From: Methylosinus sporium
GTDB taxonomy: Bacteria; Pseudomonadota; Alphaproteobacteria; Rhizobiales; Beijerinckiaceae
Direction: 5' to 3'
Length of the DNA stretch: 64,000 bases
Assembly: GCF_003113265.1 (NCBI RefSeq)
Contig: NZ_PUIV01000014.1
Coordinates: forward strand, 21,570-85,569
Shown: in pieces, positions 46,516 to 54,744 of the stretch
Numbering within the stretch: the stretch's first letter is position 1
Layout: every line of letters begins with the position of its first letter
Program-made: the position numbers and the translations under genes
The notes under the pieces: generated by a model
Databases searched by the model: none
What the model was told of the DNA's origin: nothing
The model's input: the letters and a program-made list of their open reading frames with translations, nothing else

Positions 46516-47676
46516 TCAGGCGCGACCTTCCTGCGGAACGGTCGCGACTGCGAAGCGATAGCGGGCGCGGGTCGCCTCCGAGGTGAGAAAGGCGGCGATG
46601 GCGACGCCGATGAAATGCGCCAACAGCAGCGCGAAATTCACCAGCAGAACGAAGACGTCCAGCGCGCGGATGATCTTGTTCGGATCGGTGATGGCGATGC
46701 CGGGCGGCTGCGACACGGTTTTTGCGACGAGCAGAGAAACGCTCAGCGACAGGCCGACGAAGGAAATGATCACGCCGGCGAGGCCGATCAGCAATCCGAG
46801 TGAGAGAAACCAGAAGGCCGTGAGTCTATGGACGCCGAGATAATCGGCCCGCGCCACGGAGCGCGCCGCGCGCGTGTAGAAGAAGGCGAGCGCCGTCGCC
46901 GCGCAGAGCAGCAGAAACGCGAAGAGGCTCCAATAGATGGCGTCGCCATAGCCGGTCTGGCTGGGGCTGAAGGCGCGCCCGGATGTGGAAAATTGCAGCA
47001 GCACGGCGCTGGCGAGCGCAATAGCGAGCTGCGGCCAGAATTGCAGCCAGCCGAACAGGCGCAGACGCGAGGCGAGGCTTTGCGTCGGCGAAGGCTCGAC
47101 GAGCGCCGGCGCGATCTGCGCCGATTCGGCCGGCGGCGCCTCCGGGCGGAAGCGGGAGAAGCTTCCGAGCGCGAGAGTGAGAGCGATCGAAGCCGCGAGG
47201 ACATAGCCGAGCAGGCGATGCGCGGCGAGCAACGCATCCGAGGCTGTCGCGCCGGCGAGGCCGAGGGCCCGAGTCCAGGCCGGTCCGAGAAGATCGGCGA
47301 GCCTCGGGTCGGCGTCGGGCGAAACGGGCAGGGGGTGGCCGAAGACCTCGAGCGGAGCGCTGCCGAAATAGCCCCACAGAGCGCCGGTCGCGACCAGCAG
47401 CGCGAGCGAGAAATAAATGAGAAATTCGCATGAGGCGGCGGAGCAGCGGCGCCCCTTGGACCAGCGCGCCGGCAGCGTCGGCGGCGGAACTACGAGCCGC
47501 AGCACGATCTGCGCGAGTAGCAAGGCGCCGGCGAGGACGCCGAGCGCGACATGCAGCGCGAATGGAGGGCTCGTCAGCGGCCGCTCCGAATGAGCGGCGA
47601 GCCATCCGAGCGCCAGCGCGAGCGCGCCGAGCAGGATGACCGAGACGAAATTGATGCGGGCGATGATCGAGCGCAT
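46516..47676 (-). CDS. Cytochrome b561-like / DUF3611-like fusion membrane protein
   Basis: 386 residues with about eight or nine helices in two halves. The N-terminal half (about 1-185) looks like a four-helix cytochrome b561 domain: FALHVALGVLAGALLLAQI near residue 40, PLPVSPD loop and LLAAHRLLGYVLAASI near 155 give candidate heme histidines. The C-terminal half (about 210-380: LFGWLQFWPQLAIALASAVLLQF, GLAGVIISFVGLSLSVSLLVAKTVS, NFALLLAHFIGVAIAAFL) resembles DUF3611, the family of chloroplast Tic21. ATG 47676 is preferred to an upstream TTG. Function unknown; the DUF3611 link is from pattern only. Confidence 0.65.
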   Translation of the reverse strand: MRSIIARINFVSVILLGALALALGWLAAHSERPLTSPPFALHVALGVLAGALLLAQIVLRLVVPPPTLPARWSKGRRCSAASCEFLIYFSLALLVATGALWGYFGSAPLEVFGHPLPVSPDADPRLADLLGPAWTRALGLAGATASDALLAAHRLLGYVLAASIALTLALGSFSRFRPEAPPAESAQIAPALVEPSPTQSLASRLRLFGWLQFWPQLAIALASAVLLQFSTSGRAFSPSQTGYGDAIYWSLFAFLLLCAATALAFFYTRAARSVARADYLGVHRLTAFWFLSLGLLIGLAGVIISFVGLSLSVSLLVAKTVSQPPGIAITDPNKIIRALDVFVLLVNFALLLAHFIGVAIAAFLTSEATRARYRFAVATVPQEGRA

Positions 47677-47693
47677 GGGAAAAGCGTCCGGCA

Positions 47694-47728
47694 AACGAAA
47701 ACGCCCGCGTCGATCTCCGACGCGGGCG
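47694..47728 (-). terminator. Intrinsic terminator of degP
   Basis: CGCCCGCGTCG (47702-47712) pairs with CGACGCGGGCG (47718-47728); on the - strand the hairpin runs into GTTTTCGTTTG. It lies 54 bases beyond the protease stop and just upstream of the membrane-fusion gene. Confidence 0.85.
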
Positions 47729-47781
47729 ATCTCTTTCGCCAGATAGGGCGCTCTCGCGAAGGCGAAAGCCTGGGGCTGTCG

Positions 47782-49287
47782 TCAGTCGAGCGTCAGAGCG
47801 ACGAAATGCGTGTCGCCCTGGGCGTTGGCGACGATCAGCAGCGCCGATTTCTTGCCGCCGTCCTTCAGCGCCTTCACCTTTTTCACGGCGTCGGCGGGAT
47901 CGGCGATTGGCTCCTGATTGATTTCGAGCAATATCTCGCCCGCCTGCAGGCGCTTCTCGGCCGCGTCGGAGCGCGGATCGACGCCGGTGATGATGACGCC
48001 GTTCTTCACATTCTCTTTTATCTGGAAGCGGCTGCGCAGCTCGTCCGAGAGCGAGGAGAGCTCGAGGCCGAGCGCCTTCTGCGCGGCGGTCTTTTCGATC
48101 TGCTCATTCTTGGGCGCCTCGCGAGAGGCGACCTTTTCGCCATCCTCGAGACGGCCGAGCTTGATCGACTTCGTCTGCTCCTTGCCGTTGCGGACGACGA
48201 CGACCTCTACGTCCTTGCCGACCGGCGTCGCCGCGACGAGCTTGGGCAGATCGCGCGATTCCTTGATGGGCTTGCCGTCGAATTTGACGATGACGTCGCC
48301 GGCCTTCAGCCCCGCCGTCTTCGACGGACCCTTGTCGTCGACGCCCGCGACCAGCGCGCCGCGCGTGGCGCCGAGGCCGAGATTTTCGGCGATGCCGTCA
48401 TCGACATTCTGAATGCGCACGCCGAGCCAGCCGCGCCGCGTCTCGCCGAATTTCTGCAGCTGCTCGATGACCGGCTGCACCGTATTGGCCGGCGTCGCGA
48501 AGCCGATGCCGACCGAGCCGCCCGACGGCGACAGGATCGCCGTATTGATGCCGATCACCTCGCCGTCCATGTTGAACAGCGGGCCGCCCGAATTGCCCTT
48601 GTTGATGGAGGCGTCGGTCTGGATGTAATTGTCATAGGGACCGCTGTCGATATTGCGGTTGCGGGCCGAGACAATGCCGGCCGTCACCGAGCCGCCGAGG
48701 CCGAAAGGATTGCCGACGGCGAGCACCCAATCGCCGACGCGGGCCTTGTCGCTGTCGCCGAATTTCACCGCCTTCAGCGGCTTTTCGGGCTTCACCTTCA
48801 GCACCGCCACATCGACCTTCTGGTCCTTGCCGAGCACCTCGGCCTTGAGCTTCTGCCCGTCGGTGAAGATGACCGTCACCTCATTGGCGTCGGCGATGAC
48901 GTGATTATTGGTGATGACGATGCCCGAAGCGTCGATGACGAAGCCGGAGCCGAGCGAGGCGGATTTGCGCTGGCGCGGCAGCTCCGGCGCGCCCTGGCCC
49001 TGCTGCTGGCGACGGCGCAGGAATTCCTCGAACAATTCGTCGAAAGGCGTCGAGGGCTGGCCGCCGGGGCCGGCGTCCTTTGACGGGCGCTTCTGGTCGA
49101 CGGTCTGCGTCGCGGAGATGTTGACGACGGCGTCCGAGACATTGGCGGCGAGATCGGCCAGAGTGTCGGGGCCTTTGGCGTGCGCCGGCGTCGCCGCCAG
49201 CGGTCCGGCGACGAGCGCGCCGACGAGCCCCGCGGCGAGGGCGCGCCTCAGCGCCGTGAGTAGCGAAACGGACGCGGCAGATGTCAT
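47782..49287 (-). CDS. degP: Do-family periplasmic serine protease (DegP/MucD type)
   Basis: 501-residue chaperone-protease of the periplasm. Signal peptide (about 1-38, ending PAHAKG). Triad: His in VITNNHVIADA near 125, Asp in KVDVAVLKV near 155, Ser in INKGNSGGPLF near 230. Two PDZ domains follow (about 280-370 with RRGWLGVRIQNV, and about 405-500). The ATG at 49287 (MTSAASVSL) with GGAGAG is chosen over a 49-residue extension. It is the last gene of hflK-hflC-degP, an arrangement common in alphaproteobacteria. Confidence 0.95.
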   Translation of the reverse strand: MTSAASVSLLTALRRALAAGLVGALVAGPLAATPAHAKGPDTLADLAANVSDAVVNISATQTVDQKRPSKDAGPGGQPSTPFDELFEEFLRRRQQQGQGAPELPRQRKSASLGSGFVIDASGIVITNNHVIADANEVTVIFTDGQKLKAEVLGKDQKVDVAVLKVKPEKPLKAVKFGDSDKARVGDWVLAVGNPFGLGGSVTAGIVSARNRNIDSGPYDNYIQTDASINKGNSGGPLFNMDGEVIGINTAILSPSGGSVGIGFATPANTVQPVIEQLQKFGETRRGWLGVRIQNVDDGIAENLGLGATRGALVAGVDDKGPSKTAGLKAGDVIVKFDGKPIKESRDLPKLVAATPVGKDVEVVVVRNGKEQTKSIKLGRLEDGEKVASREAPKNEQIEKTAAQKALGLELSSLSDELRSRFQIKENVKNGVIITGVDPRSDAAEKRLQAGEILLEINQEPIADPADAVKKVKALKDGGKKSALLIVANAQGDTHFVALTLD

Positions 49288-49474
49288 ACTCTTGCTCTCC
49301 TGAGACCGGGCGGCGCCTCGCGCCGCGGCGACAGCGGGACTTGCGGTTCCGGCGATAGACGATGCTGCGAAGATTGTCGCACGACTTCGCTCGCACTCCG
49401 CCAGCAAAGCGGCGAGAGTTGGGCGTTCGCGCAAATCCTACCTTATGTACCTTATTTCCATCGCGACCGCGACT

Positions 49475-50386
49475 CTATTTCTTTTGCGGCGTCTGATCCT
49501 CGGCGGCTCTGCCGGCGGATGGCGTCCCGAAATAACGGAAGAAATCCGAGCGCGGCCCGACGAGAAAGCGGGTGTCGCCCGCTTTGAAAGCGGTTTCATA
49601 GGCCTGCATGGAGCGATAAAAGGCGAAGAAGTCCGGATCGCGGCCGAAAGCTTCGGCGAAAATGCGGTTGCGCTCGGCGTCGCCTTCGCCTTTGAGCTGA
49701 TCGGCGCGGCGCTGCGCCTCGGCCTTGAGCACGATCACGTCGCGATCGGCCTTGGCGGTGATCTTCTGCGCCTGCTCGGCGCCTTGCGCGCGATACTCGG
49801 CCGCCTCGCGCGCGCGCTCGGTCTGCATTCGGCCGTAGACCTTCTCCGAAATCTGCTGCGGGAGATCGACCCGGCGGATGCGGGCGTCGACGACGTCGAC
49901 GCCGAATTTGCGCGCCTCGAGATTGGCCTGCTGGCGGATCTTCACCATCAGCCCGGCGCGCTCGTCGCGCACGATCTGCTGCTGATTGGCCTCGCTCAGC
50001 ACGCGCCGCACGGCGGAGTTCAGCACCGAGGCGAGCTGATTATTGGCGCCGGCGATACCGCCGACCGATTGGTAGAAGCGCAGCGGATCGACGATGCGAT
50101 AGCGGATGAAGCTGTCGACCTCGAGCCGTTGATTGTCGGAGGCGAGCACTTCGAGATTGGGGCTCTCGACGTCGAGAATGCGATTGTCGAGGAAGATCAC
50201 ATTCTCGATGAAGGGAATTTTGAAATGCAGGCCGGGCTCGGTGATGAGCCCGCGGCCGGCGACCGGCTCGCCGAATCGTAGCACCAGCGCCTGCTCGGTC
50301 TGGGTGACGCTGAACAGCGCGCCGCCCGCCGCGATCAGCGCGAAAAGGGCGAGGATAACGCCGAAAAAAGCCAGAGAACCTTTCAC
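49475..50386 (-). CDS. hflC: Protease modulator HflC
   Basis: 303-residue SPFH/band-7 protein, anchored by one N-terminal helix (about 7-27) with the bulk in the periplasm; with HflK it forms large cage-like complexes that enclose FtsH and limit its access to membrane substrates. Band-7 region about 25-200 (VLRFGEPVAGRGLITEPGLHFKIPF), coiled-coil helix about 200-250 with GRMQTERAREAAEYRAQG. Its ATG overlaps the hflK stop. Confidence 0.95.
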   Translation of the reverse strand: MKGSLAFFGVILALFALIAAGGALFSVTQTEQALVLRFGEPVAGRGLITEPGLHFKIPFIENVIFLDNRILDVESPNLEVLASDNQRLEVDSFIRYRIVDPLRFYQSVGGIAGANNQLASVLNSAVRRVLSEANQQQIVRDERAGLMVKIRQQANLEARKFGVDVVDARIRRVDLPQQISEKVYGRMQTERAREAAEYRAQGAEQAQKITAKADRDVIVLKAEAQRRADQLKGEGDAERNRIFAEAFGRDPDFFAFYRSMQAYETAFKAGDTRFLVGPRSDFFRYFGTPSAGRAAEDQTPQKK

Positions 50387-51510
50387 TTGCGGCCTCCTTG
50401 CGTCGAAGAGAAGCCGGGCAGGGGCAGATAGGGAACGACCGAGCCGCCACCGGAGACGCCGGCCGGCGCCTCGTCGATGATGACCTTTTCGGCTCCGCCG
50501 AGCACGCGTTCCATGGTCTCGAGATAGAGACGCTGGCGCGTCACCGACGGGGCCTTCTTATATTGATCGTAGATCTGGTCGAAGCGAGACGCCTGTCCCT
50601 GCGCCTCGGCGACGATCTGCTCACGATAGGCCTCCGCCTCCTGCAGAATGCGGGCGGAGGCGCCGCGCGCCTCCGGCACGACGCGATTCGCATAGGCTTC
50701 CGCTTCATTGCCGAGCCTCTGGAGGTCCTGCTGCGCCGCGGTCACGTCGCGAAAGGCCGCGATGACCGAGGCCGGCGGATCGACCGAGAGCAGCAGCACC
50801 TGCAGCACCAATACGCCGCTGTGATAATCGTCCAGCACTTTCTGCATCAGCTGCTGGCTCGCCGGCTCGATCAATTTGCGGTCGGCGGTCAGGATTTTCT
50901 GGATCTGCGACTGGCCGACGATCTCGCGCATGGCGCTTTCGGCGACCGCCTTCACCGTCGCCGGCGGATTGGCGACGTTGAAGGCGTAATCCTCGGGATG
51001 CGCCGGATCGATCTGCCAGAAGACGCGGAATTTGACGTCGGCGATGTTCTCGTCGCCGGTGAGCATGAGGCTCTCTTCCGGCGCCTCCGGCGCGAGCGGA
51101 CCGCGGCGCGTGGTCGGCTGCTCGCGAAAACCGATATCGACGGCGTTGCGGTCGGTAACGGCGAGCTTGATCACCGTCCCGATCGGCGACGGCAGATTAT
51201 AATTGAGGCCGGCCTGCGTCTTGCCGCGATATTTGCCGAAGAGCAGATTGAGCCCGACCTCATTGGGGCCGACCGTGTAGAAGCCGCTGGCGAGCCAAGC
51301 GAGCACGGTCAGCAGCGCGAGAATGGCGACGCCGCGTCCGCCGAGGCCGGAAGGGAGCATTTGGCGCAGGCTGTCCTGCCCGCGGCGCAGCAGCTCTTCG
51401 AGATCGGGCGGCGCGCCGCCGCCGGAAGGACCGCCGCCCCAGGGACCTTGGCCCCAGGGGCCGTTGTCGTTCGGCTTGCGAGGGCCGCCGCCTTGACTGC
51501 TCCAGGGCAT
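50383..51510 (-). CDS. hflK: FtsH protease activity modulator HflK
   Basis: 375-residue partner of HflC. The Gly/Pro-rich cytosolic N terminus (MPWSSQGGGPRKPNDN, then GPWGQGPWGGGPSGGG) is typical, followed by a transmembrane helix (about 60-80), the band-7 domain (VGPNEVGLNLLFGKYRGKTQAGLNYNLPSP is spread over 80-115) and a long helix (about 245-310). The ATG at 51510 (MPWSS) is the family start; six extra residues upstream are rejected. First gene of the hflK-hflC-degP operon. Confidence 0.95.
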   Translation of the reverse strand: MPWSSQGGGPRKPNDNGPWGQGPWGGGPSGGGAPPDLEELLRRGQDSLRQMLPSGLGGRGVAILALLTVLAWLASGFYTVGPNEVGLNLLFGKYRGKTQAGLNYNLPSPIGTVIKLAVTDRNAVDIGFREQPTTRRGPLAPEAPEESLMLTGDENIADVKFRVFWQIDPAHPEDYAFNVANPPATVKAVAESAMREIVGQSQIQKILTADRKLIEPASQQLMQKVLDDYHSGVLVLQVLLLSVDPPASVIAAFRDVTAAQQDLQRLGNEAEAYANRVVPEARGASARILQEAEAYREQIVAEAQGQASRFDQIYDQYKKAPSVTRQRLYLETMERVLGGAEKVIIDEAPAGVSGGGSVVPYLPLPGFSSTQGGRK

Positions 51511-51653
51511 ATCGACTCTTCGAAACAAGAGGAATGTGTCGGGCCGCGCCCGCCGATGGCGGACGCTGTTGTTTTATAGGCTTTGCGCGTGGCTTCGGCA
51601 ATGAGCGGCGACGCGCGCGCGGCCGAATATCCTGCGCAATCGGCGCGTCATCG

Positions 51654-52955
51654 TCATCTCGGCGCCGCGATGGAGAGCAAATCTTTGAGCGAGAAGCCGT
51701 AATTGACGCCGACCCGAATGCTGTGCAGCGCCGACACCGTGCAGGTGGCGTAAGGGAGCGGGGATGTATTGGTGTCGTAGAGCGGGAGATAATGCTGCAG
51801 CTTGGCGTAGAGATATTCGGCGCGCACCGACACATTGTCCGTGATCGCGAATTGCGCGCCGGCGCCGACCGTCCAGCCCGGCAGGAACGGATTCTCGCGA
51901 TTCGTCCCGTAAGTGTAGGGCGCGGCGATCACATTATAGCCGGAGAAGCTGCGCGGCGCGATGATATGGCCATAGGCGAGGCCGCCCGTCCCATAGACCA
52001 GCAGGCGATCGAAGGCATAGCCGAGGCGGATGCGGGCCGTGCCGAAGTAGCCGCCGCGCGCGCTCGACGCCTGGGCGTGGCCGTTGGAGCCGCCGCCGAG
52101 ATCGCCGCGATAGGAGGCGTCGGTCTCGAAGCCGGCGATGATCTCCTTGGTCAGCGCGAAGGAATAGCCGAAGCGCAAGCCGCCCAGGAAGGCGGCGCCG
52201 TTCATCGGCACAGGGTCGGCGAATTCGCCGCCGCCGACGCCGGTTCCGGCGTCGAATCCGAAGGAGGGGCCGCTCCAGTCGATGGGCGAAGCCGTCGAGG
52301 CCGGAGTCGCGGGGGGCGGCGTCATCGGAGCGAGCGGCGGCGTCTCGCCGGCGCGTCGGCCCGGAACCTTGCAGCTGTCGTCGAAGCTCCAGTCGCCGGA
52401 GCCGAGCGCCGCGGGCGCGGTCGCGCCGCCGCTCGCGACAGTGACGAAAGTGCAGGGTGTGTCGAGCGTTCGACAGGCGCCGCCGCCGATCGGGCAGACC
52501 TCGATGACGCCGTCATAGAGAACCGCGTCGGTGCGTCCGAGCCGCACGCGCACGGCGAAACTGGTGCCGCGCACGCCGATCGTCGCATTGGGCGTGCGTA
52601 CTTCGTAGTCCTTGTGGCCGGCCGGAGCGCTGATGAAGCGGAGCGCTCCCTTGGTGGCGCTGAAGACGGCGGTTTTGTCGTTGGAATAGACGAATTTGTC
52701 CAGCTTGACGCGGGAGGACGGGGCGAGCTGAAGATCGGTGCGGTCGTCGAAAACGAAGCGGCCGCGGCTCTCCGCGCCGGTGGACAGAACTTCGTCGGCA
52801 TAGACGGCGTCGCCGACGCCGATCTTCGCCGTGCGGCCGTCCGATTCGCCGCGCACGTCCTTCTCGATCGCCGTGGCGCTGCCGATGTTCGGCGCCGCGC
52901 GAGAGAAAGACGTGAAAAAGGCGAGGACCGCGAGGGCGGCGACAAGTCTGCGCAT
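51654..52955 (-). CDS. FecR-domain protein fused to an outer-membrane beta-barrel
   Basis: 433 residues: signal peptide (about 1-20, ending SRAAP), a FecR-type domain (about 22-180, with VGDAVYADEVLSTG, RTDLQLAPSSRVKLDKFVY and the RTPNATIGVRGTSFAV hallmark), a Pro/Ala-rich linker (about 195-225) and an Omp25-like barrel (about 226-433: FGFDAGTGVGGGEF, AGFETDASYRGDL, RIRLGYAFDRLLVYGTGGLAYG, VRAEYLYAKLQHY), ending in GFSLKDLLSIAAPR. The FecR half would face the periplasm. No TonB receptor, ECF sigma factor or anti-sigma gene is adjacent. Function unknown. Confidence 0.82.
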   Translation of the reverse strand: MRRLVAALAVLAFFTSFSRAAPNIGSATAIEKDVRGESDGRTAKIGVGDAVYADEVLSTGAESRGRFVFDDRTDLQLAPSSRVKLDKFVYSNDKTAVFSATKGALRFISAPAGHKDYEVRTPNATIGVRGTSFAVRVRLGRTDAVLYDGVIEVCPIGGGACRTLDTPCTFVTVASGGATAPAALGSGDWSFDDSCKVPGRRAGETPPLAPMTPPPATPASTASPIDWSGPSFGFDAGTGVGGGEFADPVPMNGAAFLGGLRFGYSFALTKEIIAGFETDASYRGDLGGGSNGHAQASSARGGYFGTARIRLGYAFDRLLVYGTGGLAYGHIIAPRSFSGYNVIAAPYTYGTNRENPFLPGWTVGAGAQFAITDNVSVRAEYLYAKLQHYLPLYDTNTSPLPYATCTVSALHSIRVGVNYGFSLKDLLSIAAPR

Positions 52956-53118
52956 GGTTGATCCGAAATTCTAAAGGGACGGGAATACGCGAATGCTCGC
53001 GCCCATCTAGCCCGACCATGAGCTTGAGCGCAACAGCGCGAGGGAAAGCAGAAGGGGATGAAGCCTCGACGAAGCCCGCCCTCGCGAGGCTCGCCATCGG
53101 GCCGGCGGCGTAGGGGGC

Positions 53119-53212
53119 TGGCGGAGACGGAGGGATTCGAACCCTCGATAGGGCTTTACAACCCTATAACGGTTTAGCAAACCGCCGCCTTCAGCCTCTC
53201 GGCCACGTCTCC
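53119..53212 (-). tRNA. tRNA-Ser (anticodon GCT)
   Basis: 94-base class II tRNA. Acceptor stem GGAGACG/CGTCTCC, discriminator G, encoded CCA (53119-53121). Anticodon loop TTGCTAA gives GCT; a long variable arm (TTATAGGGTTGTAAAGCCCTA) is as expected for serine, and the T arm GGTTCGAATCC is intact. Confidence 0.96.
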
Positions 53213-53562
53213 GCAGGCGTCCTGAGACGCTCTTTCCGAAGCTCCGAATCTCGGCGCTTCGGCGAGCGCGAGTTGAGATATGCCAAAGCGGCAAATTCTT
53301 GGCAAGCGCGCTTATGCGCTCAGATTATTTTTGCCGGGCTCCGGTACTGTTGCGTAATTGACACAGCTTTCGACAAAAACCGCGATTTGGAGGACGAACA
53401 GCCCCGCCTTTGTTGACGACGCACGCAATGATCCGTAGCTATTCACCACAGACGGCGCGCTTCTCTGCGCCGGGTTGTAGCGGTCGGCGATCGATCGTGC
53501 GGGGCGCCCAGGGGTTCCGGCGGCGGCGGATCGAAGACCCATGAAATCTAACTGAGGGCCGT
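53213..53562. other. Intergenic region, promoter side of the porin gene
   Basis: 350 bases without a gene between tRNA-Ser and the porin. The right half is the long untranslated leader and promoter zone of the porin gene; a candidate promoter is listed separately. Open frames here lack coding character. Confidence 0.5.
53413..53441 (+). promoter_or_regulatory. Candidate promoter of the porin gene
   Basis: TTGACG (53413-53418), 17-base spacer, TAGCTA (53436-53441). It would give a leader of about 115 bases before the ATG at 53563, typical of highly expressed outer-membrane protein genes. A TTGACA at 53358 is an alternative. Confidence 0.35.
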
Positions 53563-54414
53563 ATGATGAAAAAGTCTTTGCTCGCCGCCTCCGCGCTCGC
53601 GCTGGCCGTCTCCGCGGGCTCGGCGTTGGCTGCCGACCTGCCGTCCAAGAAGGCCGCCCCCCTGCTGCCGCCCCCGCCGCCGCCGGCCGTGTGGACCGGG
53701 TTCTACGTCGGCCTGAACGCGGGTTACACCTGGGACGAGAGCAGCTCGGTGGCGGTCTCCTCGGGCTCGATCGCTCCGTTCAACCCGATCGTCGGCATCG
53801 CCGGCTCGGGCTTGCTCGGCACCAGCATCGACGGCTTCATCGGCGGCGGCCAGATCGGCTATAACTATCAGTTCGCGAACGCCTTCGTCGCGGGCGTCGA
53901 GGCCGACATCCAGGGCGTCGCCGGCAGCAACAGCGGCACGTCCTCGGTTGCGGCTTTCGGCCCGCTGACCTCGACGATCAGCGCTTCGAAGTCGATCGAC
54001 TATCTCGGCACCGTTCGCGGCCGTCTCGGCTATCTGATCACCCCCTCGCTGCTCGTCTACGGCACCGGCGGTCTCGCCTATGGCCAAGCCAATCTGAGCA
54101 GCAGCGTGTTCCAGGCCGTCGGCGGTCTCGTCGGCACCTCGTCGAGCGCCTTCTCCGACACCCGCGTGGGCTGGGCGGCCGGCGGCGGCGTCGAGTGGCT
54201 GTTCCTGCCGAAGTGGAGCGCCAAGGTCGAATATCTCTATTACGATCTCGGCACGGTCTCGACCTCCAGCGTGATCTCCTTCACGGGCATCCCCACTCCG
54301 GTCGCCACCACCTCATCCTCGGCCCGCTTCAACGGCCATGTGGTTCGCGCCGGCGTGAACTACCACTTCAACCTGTTCAGCCCGGCCGCCGCTCCGGTCG
54401 TCGCCAAATACTGA
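53563..54414 (+). CDS. Outer-membrane beta-barrel protein (Omp25/31-like porin)
   Basis: 283 residues. Signal peptide (about 1-23, ending ALAAD), a short linker LPSKKAAPLLPPPPPPA, then an eight-stranded barrel: WTGFYVGLNAGYTWDE, IGYNYQFANAFVAGVEADIQG, YLGTVRGRLGYLITPSLLVYGTGGLAYG, AAGGGVEWLFLPKWSAKVEYLYYDLG, VVRAGVNYHFNLF, ending in VVAKY. The barrel is the Omp25/Omp31 type of Rhizobiales. Codon use is noticeably cleaner (few rare codons) than in neighbouring genes, which with the strong terminator suggests high expression. Confidence 0.93.
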   Translation: MMKKSLLAASALALAVSAGSALAADLPSKKAAPLLPPPPPPAVWTGFYVGLNAGYTWDESSSVAVSSGSIAPFNPIVGIAGSGLLGTSIDGFIGGGQIGYNYQFANAFVAGVEADIQGVAGSNSGTSSVAAFGPLTSTISASKSIDYLGTVRGRLGYLITPSLLVYGTGGLAYGQANLSSSVFQAVGGLVGTSSSAFSDTRVGWAAGGGVEWLFLPKWSAKVEYLYYDLGTVSTSSVISFTGIPTPVATTSSSARFNGHVVRAGVNYHFNLFSPAAAPVVAKY

Positions 54415-54744
54415 TTTGGCGGTCGCCCGATAGAGGCGAGCGAATAGAGAATAGTACGAAAAGCCCGGCGTATCGCGCCGGGCTTTTTGCTTGTCGTCGT
54501 CTCGGGCGGTTTGTTTGTTTCGGGCGACCCGTGCTTTCGTCACGTGAGCCGGGTCCAACCTCGCTCGCTGACGCTTTAGAGTTTCCAGCCGAAGTGGACA
54601 CCGGTTCGGCGTTGGAAACGCGTCAAAACGAAAGACGCTAGACTTTAGCTGTGCTTCATCGAAACGTCCGCTTCGGTAGGAAGAGCCTCGCGTGATCGAC
54701 CGCGATCCTGCCGGCGGCGATCGGCTTCTCGCCCGGCTGGCGCC
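54415..54744. other. Intergenic region behind the porin gene
   Basis: 330 bases between the porin stop and the end of the leftward glycosyltransferase gene. It holds the porin terminator (54460-54489); beyond about 54500 nothing recognisable is seen. Confidence 0.5.
54460..54489 (+). terminator. Intrinsic terminator of the porin gene
   Basis: AAAAGCCCGGCG, loop TATCG, CGCCGGGCTTTTTG. Stem arms at 54462-54470 and 54476-54484, followed by a T-run; the A-run on the left would also let it act on the other strand. Confidence 0.93.
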
